Source of the DNA: Bin80 sp965207565
GTDB taxonomy: Bacteria; Bacteroidota; Rhodothermia; Rhodothermales; Bin80
DNA: 64,000 bases
Direction: 5' to 3'
NCBI GenBank assembly: GCA_965207565.1
Contig: CBDBMQ010000001.1
Location: 1 to 64,000 of the forward strand
A model generated the notes under the pieces. It worked only from the letters and a program-made list of their open reading frames with translations. It ran no database searches and was not told the origin of the DNA. The position numbers and the translations under genes were made by a program. Positions 1-8,100 of the stretch are shown here, piece by piece. How positions within the stretch are numbered: the stretch's first letter is position 1; each line of letters starts with the position of its first letter.

Positions 1-1151
1 ATAGAAAACCTGGATGTTCGTAAAGCCACCCGGCCGCAGCCGTCGCCACCCCCAACCCAAATTGCCCGGATGCAACGGCCAGTCCCATCATGGAACCCCG
101 TTGCGTATTTGCTGTGAGTGCCGTCAACAGTGCCATGATCGGCCCGGTACGCATTGCCCCCAAAGTCAGTATCAACGCGGTAACCACGGCCGCACCCGTA
201 AATCCTTGCACCCAAAAAGTTACAAATGGGAGCACAAGGGTCAGAGCCAGGCATGCAAACATCAAGATTGGCTTCCGGCCAAAACGGTCTGAAAGGACTC
301 CACCTGAGGTCGTCCCTACAACAATCCCGATTCCCCCGATCACAAACAGCAGGGCCAATTGCTGTATCGAAATTCCCACATCCTCTTCCCAGCCATTTTG
401 GAAAAAAGAACAGGAACACGCCGAGACTTGCAAAGAGAAGAAAATAGATGACAACTCCTGCACGCGGCCCTCGACTCTGCAACAGTTTGCCATAGGTTCT
501 GAGCACGGCGGGAATGGAAAATGGCACCTCGTCGTACTTTACGCTAGGCTGCGGCAGATACCACCAGGCCATTGCGCTCGCCAGAACCATCATCCCACCG
601 AACACAATAAATGGAGTCTGAAATCCATAGGCGTTCGCCAATAGAATCCCTGCTGGCATCCCAAGAATCTGACCGCATGCCACGCCGGTCAGGATCCACC
701 CGGTTGCCCACCCGCGGCGCTTGTAGGGAAAGTAGTCCCCCACAAATGCGACCATACTGCCGCTGTATACCCCCGTCGCCATCCCAGCAAGCGCACGCAT
801 GATCAGGAATGACTCATAATGAACTGCTACTCCATGCAAGAGCAGGACCACCGCGATGAGAGCGGTCCCGACAACTAATACCCGACGTCGGCCCACACGA
901 TCAGAGATCGGACCGACGATTAGTGTAGAGAAGGCTAATACGACCGAATAGGCGGTGCCCAAAAAGCCAAGTGCAAAATCTGTCGGAGGCGTTTGATTGA
1001 GGAGTTCATCCTGAATGATTGGCAAAAGGGGTGCCACGATAAAGAGTTGACAGCTTACGATGAACGCAGTCAGCCACAGTGGAGCGATAATGAAAAATGC
1101 GTGGCGCCCCTCCTCAAGAACGGGAGTATCCGATGAAATTTCTTTTGTCAC
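1..1151 (-). CDS. MFS (major facilitator) transporter, partial and frameshifted
   Basis: Inner-membrane secondary transporter of the major facilitator superfamily; the substrate cannot be told. Read on the minus strand from a GTG at 1149-1151 (an in-frame TAG lies just upstream and there is no nearby ATG), the protein has alternating hydrophobic helices and the MFS motif A as GPISDRVGRRR in the N-terminal half. A second copy, SDRFGRKP, lies in the C-terminal half. The reading frame breaks at a run of six A (402-407, T on the coding strand). Removing one T joins two clean halves, the second reading FQNGWEEDVGISIQQ and on to the window edge, where the gene is cut. The frame break may be a sequence error. 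No neighbour suggests a substrate. Confidence 0.8.
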   Translation of the reverse strand, partial: MTKEISSDTPVLEEGRHAFFIIAPLWLTAFIVSCQLFIVAPLLPIIQDELLNQTPPTDFALGFLGTAYSVVLAFSTLIVGPISDRVGRRRVLVVGTALIAVVLLLHGVAVHYESFLIMRALAGMATGVYSGSMVAFVGDYFPYKRRGWATGWILTGVACGQILGMPAGILLANAYGFQTPFIVFGGMMVLASAMAWWYLPQPSVKYDEVPFSIPAVLRTYGKLLQSRGPRAGVVIYFLLFASLGVFLFFFPKWLGRGCGNFDTAIGPAVCDRGNRDCCRDDLRWSPFRPFWPEANLDVCMPGSDPCAPICNFLGARIYGCGRGYRVDTDFGGNAYRADHGTVDGTHSKYATGFHDGTGRCIRAIWVGGGDGCGRVALRTSRFS

Positions 1152-1654
1152 CGTTGTTGGAATCTATTTAAAGTTTGACTGGCAGATTATACTATTACAA
1201 GTACGCAAGAATACATCCATTGGCTTAAATCCCCATCCGCCGTGAAGCATATACATGCCCGAATCTACGAAACCCATTGACTATTCTTCCCGAACCTGAT
1301 ATACAATCAAGAAAGCCCCCTCTTTGTCATCTACGGCATAGGCCCTGCCTTGTTGAATCACACGCATACGGCGATACATTTCTGGATCCGAAGGTAAGAA
1401 AGCGCAAAAAGTCCAGCACCGCATCGGGGTTTTTCTTGCGTTTCCGGGATGTGTTAATCTCATTATAGGCATCCGGGAGACTATTTCTCAGATGTGTGCG
1501 CTGACGCCAACCTGGTACGTGATGGGACCCCAGGTCACAGGCGTTCCATGCGCGCGCTGCAGTTTTCAGTCATTGCAGGACTGCATCACGCAGGAGGCGC
1601 ACATCATTCGGATACTCAATGTGCGTCTCCACCACAGTAGGAATCGCAAGGGGC
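1152..1654. other. Intergenic stretch, nothing recognisable
   Basis: About 500 bases between the MFS gene and the first palindromic repeat. Only short unconvincing open frames occur, for example 63 codons on the minus strand at 1281-1472. I recognise no gene, RNA or repeat here. It may hold the promoter of the MFS gene and debris from the insertion events to the right. Confidence 0.5.
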
Positions 1655-1697
1655 TGTCAAGTAGCCTGGGGGAATTTCACCCCCGGGCTACTTGACA
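1655..1697. repeat. Palindromic repeat, copy 1
   Basis: A near-perfect palindrome of about 43 bases. The arms begin TGTCAAGTAGCC and end GGCTACTTGACA, with a G5/C5 core around a short AT-rich loop. The same arms recur at 44259-44302, and the right arm plus core match domain VI and the 3' end of the group II intron at 1890-1926. It could be a hairpin terminator, a small palindromic mobile repeat, or a remnant of the intron end. Confidence 0.75.
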
Positions 1698-1846
1698 TTC
1701 CCCAATCAAAGCACTTATACGATCACTCCTTGCGAATAGTCGGTATTTCCCCAAAAATCTTCGCCTCAAAAAATGCGGGCCAGGAGAGAGACGAAATCGG
1801 CCCAGAATAGGGTGTAGGAGTGATTTTTTACCCGAAATCGGTTAGC

Positions 1847-1883
1847 GATAGCCTATATTGAGGGTTTATTGGTAGGCACTATC
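1847..1883 (-). repeat. Possible right-end hairpin of the TnpB insertion sequence
   Basis: An imperfect inverted repeat (GATAG and CCTA paired with TAGG and CTATC, with a small bulge) just downstream of the group II intron 3' end. IS200/IS605-type elements carry subterminal hairpins near both ends, and a matching left-end hairpin exists at 5109-5140, so this is a candidate right end. The stem is short and the exact element end is not resolved. Confidence 0.25.
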
Positions 1884-1932
1884 TATGGGATTGTCAAGTA
1901 GCCCGGGGGAATTTCACCCCCGGGCTCTCACA

Positions 1933-1966
1933 GAACCGTGCGTGAGCCTCTCAACTCACACGGCTC
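1933..1966 (-). ncRNA. Group II intron domain V
   Basis: On the minus strand this 34-nt hairpin starts GAGCCGTGTGAG and ends CTCACGCACGGTTC. It has the catalytic AGC triad near its 5' end (1965-1963) and a purine-rich apical loop, matching the conserved catalytic domain V in length and layout. Its first 16 nucleotides are also the last codons and stop of the maturase gene. Confidence 0.85.
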
Positions 1967-3276
1967 CTACCATGCGGCCGTTTGGAATTAAACAAAGGTG
2001 AACCATAAAGAAACTCCCAATGCACGAATATACCGGAATTTTGCCGAGCAATCCTCGTTAACCATCGCCACGACCGTCTCCAATGTCCACGGAAGTGCTT
2101 ATACTTCCGCATCATCCATCGAATCAGGTGTTGGTCGATACTTCTCAGAACCTTTTGCAGTTCCGATTTGAAGAATGCGCCATAGTAGGCAATCCATCCG
2201 CGTACCACGGCATTAATCCTGCCCGCAATATGCTCCATTGAGAGTGGACTCATGCGAGCCAACCCCCAACTGTGGATAGTCTCCCGTATGGCTTTCGCCG
2301 CCTTCCGGCTGATCGCCGGATTGAACCCAAGAAAGATCTTACCTCCACGACTCATTGTCATTCGTGGTCTAAACGTGTAGCCCAAGAAATCAAAGGAAAT
2401 CTCCGAGTACGTACCTTCCCGGCGCGTACTCTTGCAGTATACGATCCGGGTCTTATCCGGGTGTAACGTTAAGTTACAGGCCGTAAAACGCCCCTTGAGA
2501 ACTTCCCAAAGTTCGTGTGCCTGTTCCTCACTCGTGCAGTGGCACACTATATCGTCTGCATACCGCTCAAATGGAATCTGCGGAAAATACCGATCCATCC
2601 ATTTATCAAACGAATAATGCAGAAACAGATTGGCTAACAGCGGACTGATGACCCCGCCTTGCGGAGTCCCAACATCTCGAGCCTCTTCCGTCCCGTCTGG
2701 ATGTATCACCGGTGCCCTCAGCCAGCGCTCTATGTATAAGAGTACCCACTGCTGATCCGTGTGTCGCCGGACCGCTTTCATCAACAGATCATGATCTATC
2801 GTGTCAAAATAAGACTTGATATCCATGTCCAGTACCCATGCCCGCTTCCAGCAGCGCATTCGCGTCTGTCGCAGCGCATCATGAGCCGACTTGTTCGGTC
2901 GGTATCCATAGGAATCCGTATGGAACTCGCGTTCCAATTCTGGCTCTAACGCTTGTTTCACCACCATCTGTGCCACCCGATCTGCCACCGTTGGTATTCC
3001 CAAGGGACGAATTCCTCCGTCCGGCTTCGGTATATTCACGCGGCGGACCGGTTTCGGATGATAACTGCCCGATGCCATCCGATTCCAAATCTTGTAAAGA
3101 TTATCCGCAAGATTCTTCTCGAAGTCCGCAATAGACTGTTGATCAATCCCTGCCCCTCCTTGATTCGCCTTCACTCGCTTCCACGCGTCCCAAACTTGGC
3201 GCTTGGTTACTGGAAACGGCTTTGCCTGTTGCGCTGAAGTCCTCCCTCTCGGTTGCTTCCTCGCATCCTGCTGCAT
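1951..3276 (-). CDS. ltrA: Group II intron reverse transcriptase/maturase
   Basis: Multifunctional intron-encoded protein (441 aa) that helps the intron RNA fold and splice and copies it into DNA at a new target. Reverse transcriptase blocks are in order: KPDGGIRPLGIP (84-95), VLDMDIKSYFDTID (148-161), TPQGGVISPLLAN (204-216), and the catalytic YADD at 239-242. A thumb/maturase (X) region around 350-400 contains GWIAYYG. There is no C-terminal HNH endonuclease domain, so retromobility would probably rely on nicks at replication forks. The start at 3276 gives a complete N-terminus of the family. The gene ends inside domain V. All catalytic residues are present, so it looks active. Confidence 0.93.
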   Translation of the reverse strand: MQQDARKQPRGRTSAQQAKPFPVTKRQVWDAWKRVKANQGGAGIDQQSIADFEKNLADNLYKIWNRMASGSYHPKPVRRVNIPKPDGGIRPLGIPTVADRVAQMVVKQALEPELEREFHTDSYGYRPNKSAHDALRQTRMRCWKRAWVLDMDIKSYFDTIDHDLLMKAVRRHTDQQWVLLYIERWLRAPVIHPDGTEEARDVGTPQGGVISPLLANLFLHYSFDKWMDRYFPQIPFERYADDIVCHCTSEEQAHELWEVLKGRFTACNLTLHPDKTRIVYCKSTRREGTYSEISFDFLGYTFRPRMTMSRGGKIFLGFNPAISRKAAKAIRETIHSWGLARMSPLSMEHIAGRINAVVRGWIAYYGAFFKSELQKVLRSIDQHLIRWMMRKYKHFRGHWRRSWRWLTRIARQNSGIFVHWEFLYGSPLFNSKRPHGRSRVS

Positions 3277-3455
3277 GGTTCACCCCCTTCGCTCCACTTC
3301 CATTACAGAAACTTCATCACTACTACGAGGTGATCCGCCCATGTGGAGTGCCTTGGTACTCAATGACTCACGGGGACTGCCCGCTTGCCACACTTCCTTC
3401 GCATCACTCCGACATGTTCCCACGTTCCATACAAGGGCCCAAATCGCATTCTCGC

Positions 3456-3464
3456 CATGTATAT
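3456..3464 (-). other. EBS1 of the group II intron
   Basis: ATATACATG on the minus strand is the exact complement of the nine exon bases 3798-3790 ending one base before the intron. This is the exon-binding site expected in domain I and supports the 5' boundary at 3788. Confidence 0.7.
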
Positions 3465-3787
3465 GCCGGAGGCCAGTTGACCAGTAAACAGGTTCCCGAC
3501 AACCTCGTCCCGAGATTAATATACGACCTCGGTTTTGACCATCATCTAACTCTTTTCGACACGTCATCCATGGTTCATTTGCATTCGACTCTACGATCCT
3601 CACCTAACAGGTTCCTACACCTGCCTTTTCCCTACACGCTCACCACGACACCTCTTAAGTGTCGCAGCTGTGGGTGGTTTGCAACCTCCGCCTGTACGGC
3701 GATTGCGGGGGGCCGACCCCCATCCCTTGCACAGTTCAATACATCTTAGCTAAGTCATTGCTTACCTCCATGTATCTTCGTGGCACA

Positions 3788-5080
3788 CTATATACATGAG
3801 TACCCTGCATGAAGCGGTCTCTTTGTATCCATTTCACGGGTCTTTGGGGTCTCCAATGAGAACGCCCCTCGCCGTGCAGATGCCCCAATCCCGGAGGCCA
3901 ATATATTTGCCGCCGCATTCAGGTCGGCATGATCCGCATGCCCACAGGACATACACTTGAATTTGCTTTGAGTCTTACGATTATCTTTATCCGTGTACCC
4001 GCAAGCGTTACACCGTTGGCTGGTATACTGTGCAGGGACTTTGATCACACGCAGACATTTGTACTCCAGCATCTGATCCAGCTGCCCCCAACCGGTTCCT
4101 AAAATACTACTATTGAGTCCAGATTTTGCCTTAACGTTCGTGCCTGGATTTTCTATCGTCCCTTTGGCATTGGACGTCATGTTTTTGATCTTCAAGCCTT
4201 CCAGTACAGATGTGGACGCATGATTGGCAATCTTCCTGCTTGCTTGATGATTCGCATTCCTGCGGGTATTGGCAATGCTTCGATGGGCTTTCTGAATCTT
4301 CAGCTTCGTACGATGCCGGCGATTGGACCCTTTCTGTTGCCGAGCCAGCTTTCGCTGATACCGGTGTAATCGTGCCGTTTTCCGTTTGACCTTTGGCTGG
4401 TGAATCAGCTCTCTGTTTCCACTGGTCGACACGGTAGCCACCTGACCGCAATTCCGGTCAATCCCTGTGGCAACCCCATTATCTACCAGTTCCGGTAGCT
4501 CTACTTTGTAGCAAACAGTGACATACCACTTTCCTGCCAGTTTCTTGACGACCGCCTTGACCGGCACGCCATCTGGGTACGGGTTGTTACCGCGAATCTG
4601 TACATATCCCAGTTTGGGAACAAGTAGCTTCCCGTCCTTGATCTTAACAGCCTCGGGAATCGTGAAAGAGGGTGTGCTGCCATGCCGGGAGTGAAATTTC
4701 GGTCGTCCCTTACCGTGCTTGAAGAATCCCTGCCAGGCATCCGCCTGATACTTCAAGGTGTAACGAACGATGGCAAACGAGTATTCAGGTAACCAGTCCA
4801 CATTATCTCGTAGCTCTTTGAATCGTTTGCCAAGCGAAAAGAAGCTCACAGACGGAGTCTTAGTCTTCTCTTTGAACTCGTTCTCTTTTGCTTTGGCGTA
4901 CACCTCATAAGCTTTATTCTGTTGTGCCAGCATGGCATTCCAAACGAACCGGCAGGCACCAGCTAATCCCGCCAGCTTCTTCGCCTTGCTTGGGCTTCCC
5001 GGTAATAGCCGATAGACGATGCTTCGGTACGCGTATTGGAAACTAGTATGCTTGTTTTCGTTCAATCCCTTAACGGGCAT
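3788..5080 (-). CDS. tnpB: TnpB-family RNA-guided nuclease (IS200/IS605 OrfB)
   Basis: TnpB proteins are RNA-guided DNA nucleases of IS200/IS605 elements and relatives of Cas12. Numbering from an upstream ATG at 5173, the RuvC residues are D239 (in GIDRNCGQ), E325 (in VLEGLKIKN) and D417 (in HADHADLNAAANI). The zinc finger is C388-x2-C391 and C407-x2-C410. All are intact. I prefer the start at 5080 (MPVKGLNEN), because the codons before it run through the left-end hairpin at 5109-5140; family homology also begins just after it (FQYAYRSIVYRLLP). The stop codon TAG at 3790-3788 supplies the first base of the group II intron, so the intron sits exactly at the end of the gene. Confidence 0.88.
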   Translation of the reverse strand: MPVKGLNENKHTSFQYAYRSIVYRLLPGSPSKAKKLAGLAGACRFVWNAMLAQQNKAYEVYAKAKENEFKEKTKTPSVSFFSLGKRFKELRDNVDWLPEYSFAIVRYTLKYQADAWQGFFKHGKGRPKFHSRHGSTPSFTIPEAVKIKDGKLLVPKLGYVQIRGNNPYPDGVPVKAVVKKLAGKWYVTVCYKVELPELVDNGVATGIDRNCGQVATVSTSGNRELIHQPKVKRKTARLHRYQRKLARQQKGSNRRHRTKLKIQKAHRSIANTRRNANHQASRKIANHASTSVLEGLKIKNMTSNAKGTIENPGTNVKAKSGLNSSILGTGWGQLDQMLEYKCLRVIKVPAQYTSQRCNACGYTDKDNRKTQSKFKCMSCGHADHADLNAAANILASGIGASARRGAFSLETPKTREMDTKRPLHAGYSCI

Positions 5081-5108
5081 GGTATCAATCCAACTGATAT
5101 TATGGTAA

Positions 5109-5140
5109 GCAATAGGGTGGATGGCAGTCCATCCTATTGC
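5109..5140. repeat. Left-end hairpin of the TnpB insertion sequence
   Basis: Inverted repeat with 13-base arms (GCAATAGGGTGGA and TCCATCCTATTGC) differing by one G-T wobble, around a six-base loop. It lies about 30 bases upstream of the preferred tnpB start, where IS200/IS605 elements carry the hairpin recognised by their transposase. Confidence 0.6.
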
Positions 5141-5196
5141 ATCCGTTAACTCCTTACAACTACAAAGGTTCATGGGTACACACGTATATAATTCCC

Positions 5197-8100
5197 CTAT
5201 CTATCGAGCTTCGTTGTGGCCGTGGCCGACATTGCGACGTGCAAACCGAAGCCAAGGCCGCCTCGCGTGTCCCCGAAGCTACTCTGCAGATCCAGCCTGA
5301 GGCCTCCGGGTAGATTGACGCCGTAGTTGGCGCGCGCGTCAAGTGTCCAGCGGTCCGAGTCCTGTCCGCCACTGCGGCCCCCACCGAGCGGAGCGTTCAG
5401 TAGCGCGCCGGTAGTGCGGGCCGGATCGCCCCAACGCGGCGAAATTGAGAGCGAAAAGCCTTCTTCGTTTACCTGTTTCCCAAGGGAAAGGGTCACCGCC
5501 GCGCCGCGCTCGTCGTAGCCTTCCGCGGAGTGGAGCGCGAGCAGGCGTGCCTGAGCGTCGAGACGCACGATGCCGAGTGCAGTACGCAGACCTCCGGCGA
5601 CCTCGATGCCGGAGCCTGTCTGGCCCGCACCGCCGTCTCGGCGCGCGTACATGGTTCCGAACGGCGTTAAGTCCGCGCTGCCGAGGCGTGCGAACAACGA
5701 CAAGTCGGCGCCGATCCGCACTTGGTTCACGGTGATGTCTTGGCCGTCGATGGTCTCTTCGCCCTCCCCGGCGCGGAGCCTGGCCCAGGCAGCGTCGCCC
5801 TTGATGGCCAGACCGAGCTTGCCCGGCGCTCCGAGACGCCGTTCGAATTCGACGAGCCCGAGCCGAAAACTCGTCGGACTCGTACCCGCTCTTCCGGCCG
5901 CCCGCACGTTCTGGGCGTCGCCCCTGCCCGTGCCGACCGAGGTCCAGACCGATGTCGGCCCACCTGTCCATCTCAGATACGGATGGACCGCCGTCATGAA
6001 CTGTGTGAGTCGTCCCTCCGAAGTGCCTACGCGCCAGTCGCCCGTTCCCTTGCTCCGCGAGAGCGCCACACCAGCCAGCCAGTGCTCGCCAAGCCTCGTG
6101 TCGAGACCCAGGTACGCAGTTAAGAGCTCCCCGTCGTAACCGGAGTCATACCCGTGCACCGACGGCATCCCCTCAAACCTCTGCATGTCCCCTTGGCCCC
6201 ACAGGGACCAGCGTCCGTGTACCGGGCACTCCTCGCTGCCCTCCTCCGAATCGCTCCAGCCGAAAAGGAAGTCCGCCGCGCCCGCGCCGGACATATCTCC
6301 GAGGTCAAGTACACGGGCAGGTACTGACCGGAGGATGGCTTCCATCCGATCCGCCGTCTCCGAGGTCATCTCAGCCGCGAGGGTTGACAGGTGTATCGTG
6401 CCGATGGGTTCACCAGCCCTTTCGCTCAGGTCCAGTGTACCGGCCCCGATTTGCCCGAGTACCGTTGCGGCCTCTGTCCGCCCCAGCGGTATGGGTCGGC
6501 CCAACACCGCAAGTCTGGACGCCTCGCACGGACCCGCCGCCATCCGGCGGCCCAGCGCCGTGCGCAGACTCGCCAAGTGGCTCCGGGCCGTGGCGGCCAG
6601 CATGTTCCTGAGAATTGCCCGTTGCGGGCGGTCGCTCACACCGACCCGCACGCTCTGTGTCGCGCTGAGGCCCGTGGGGTCCGCCGCCTCAATCGTTACT
6701 GTAGCCGAGCCATAAACGACCGGGGTCAGCGTCAACACCGCCCCCGACACCGACGCCAGTACCACACTGGTGTCGCTTGACCACGCACCATAGGTGAACG
6801 TGTCCCCGTCTACATCGCCGAAGTAAGATGATAAGCCCACATGCACTGCCCCGCCACCCTCGTCGAGGACCTGATCCGGGATCGTTCCGACTGCCGTCGG
6901 CGCATCGTTGACGGGCAGTACCGTCACCTCGACCGATGCCGTGTCTGTCAAGCCCTGCGTATCCGAGGCGACGTAGGTGAACGAATCTGCACCGTGAAAA
7001 TCGGATTCCGGCGTGTAGATCACGCGCCCGCCCAAGGCGAGACGCGTAGTCCCGTGCGCTGCCGCCGTGACCGACTGGACGCGCAGGAGACCGCCCTCTG
7101 GGTCCGTGTCGTTCGCGAGCACATCAACCGTAGTGGACTCGTCTTCGGACGTTACAGCCTCGTCGTCCGCCGCCTCGGGCACCTCGTTCACGTCGGTCAC
7201 CTCAACCACAACCTCTATCCGCACCTCTCCCCCGAATTCGTCGCGCACTCGCAAAATCATCGTGAACCGGTTTGGAACTCTCTCAAAGTCCTCTCCTGGG
7301 CCGACGTAACGCACGACTCCATCCAGCGCCCCCACCGCGAACCGCTCATGGTCGGCGGACACAATCTCATACATCAGCACGTCGCCGTCGGGGTCTTCGG
7401 CCATTACCCGACCGATATCAATCGGTCGTTCCCGGCCGTCCATATCCTCGGACAACTTGAAGTCATAGGACGGCCGCGCGAACGCCGGCGGGCGGTTGAA
7501 CACATCTACGGTCACGGCGTCAGAAGCCGAGCCACCATGACCGTCGGAGACCTCGACGCGGACCTCGACGCGTCCCGTGTCGGCCGGGGCCTTCCAGATC
7601 GCTTGAGACGCTTCAGAGGGTCCGAGGAACTCTCCCTTATCCGCGCTCCAGCCGTGGATGAGCGGGTTGCCGTCAGGATCCGTTGCCGTCGCTTCTAAGC
7701 GCACCTCGCCGCCCCGCGGCACGGCGCACGGATCGCACAAGGCGATCACTTCGGGAGGTTCGTTCACATTGGTCACCGTCACGACGACGTCGATACTCGT
7801 ATCCGCTCCGAACTTGTCGCGCACGCGCACCGTCAACTCATACCGGTTCGGTTCAGTCTCGAAGTCCTCTCCAGCATTGATATACGACACCACACCATCC
7901 TGCGCTCCCACTGTGAAGTGTTCCCGATCGCCAAACACGATCTCGTATGTCAGTTCGTCGCCATCGGGGTCCTCGGCCGCCACCGTACCGAGTTTGACCG
8001 GTTGCTCCCGGCCGTCCAGATGCTCGGGCAACTCAAAGCGGTAGATCGGCTCCTCGAACGTCGGTGGGCGGTTGATGACCTCAATCCCGACCTCGGCCGA

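Larger units (their letters stand above)
1891..3788 (-). mobile_element. Group II intron with intron-encoded reverse transcriptase
   Basis: Self-splicing retroelement on the minus strand. The 5' end is GTGTGCC at 3788, fitting the group II consensus GTGYG. Upstream exon bases 3798-3790 (CATGTATAT) are perfectly complementary to ATATACATG at 3464-3456 inside the intron, a 9-bp IBS1-EBS1 pairing that fixes the insertion site. The 3' end carries a 34-nt domain V (1966-1933) and a domain VI hairpin (1926-1900) with a candidate branch-point A at 1899, placing the 3' splice site at about 1890-1893. The encoded maturase lies in between. It is inserted at the last base of the tnpB stop codon, within an insertion sequence. 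Confidence 0.88.
1830..5150 (-). mobile_element. IS200/IS605-superfamily (IS1341-like) element with TnpB only, interrupted by a group II intron
   Basis: Composite mobile element on the minus strand. It has a left-end hairpin at 5109-5140, a tnpB gene, a 1.9-kb group II intron starting at the tnpB stop codon, and a possible right-end hairpin at 1847-1883. No tnpA transposase gene is present, so mobility would need a TnpA supplied elsewhere. The outer borders are approximate, because such elements have no terminal inverted repeats or target duplications to mark them. It sits immediately downstream of giant autotransporter 1 in the same orientation. Confidence 0.55.

Noticed and set aside
1281..1472. 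63-codon minus-strand frame possibly resembling a small toxin
   Set aside because: No convincing motif and no partner antitoxin gene next to it.
4131..4451. 106-codon minus-strand frame inside tnpB
   Set aside because: Out-of-phase shadow of tnpB, which has a full set of RuvC and zinc-finger residues.
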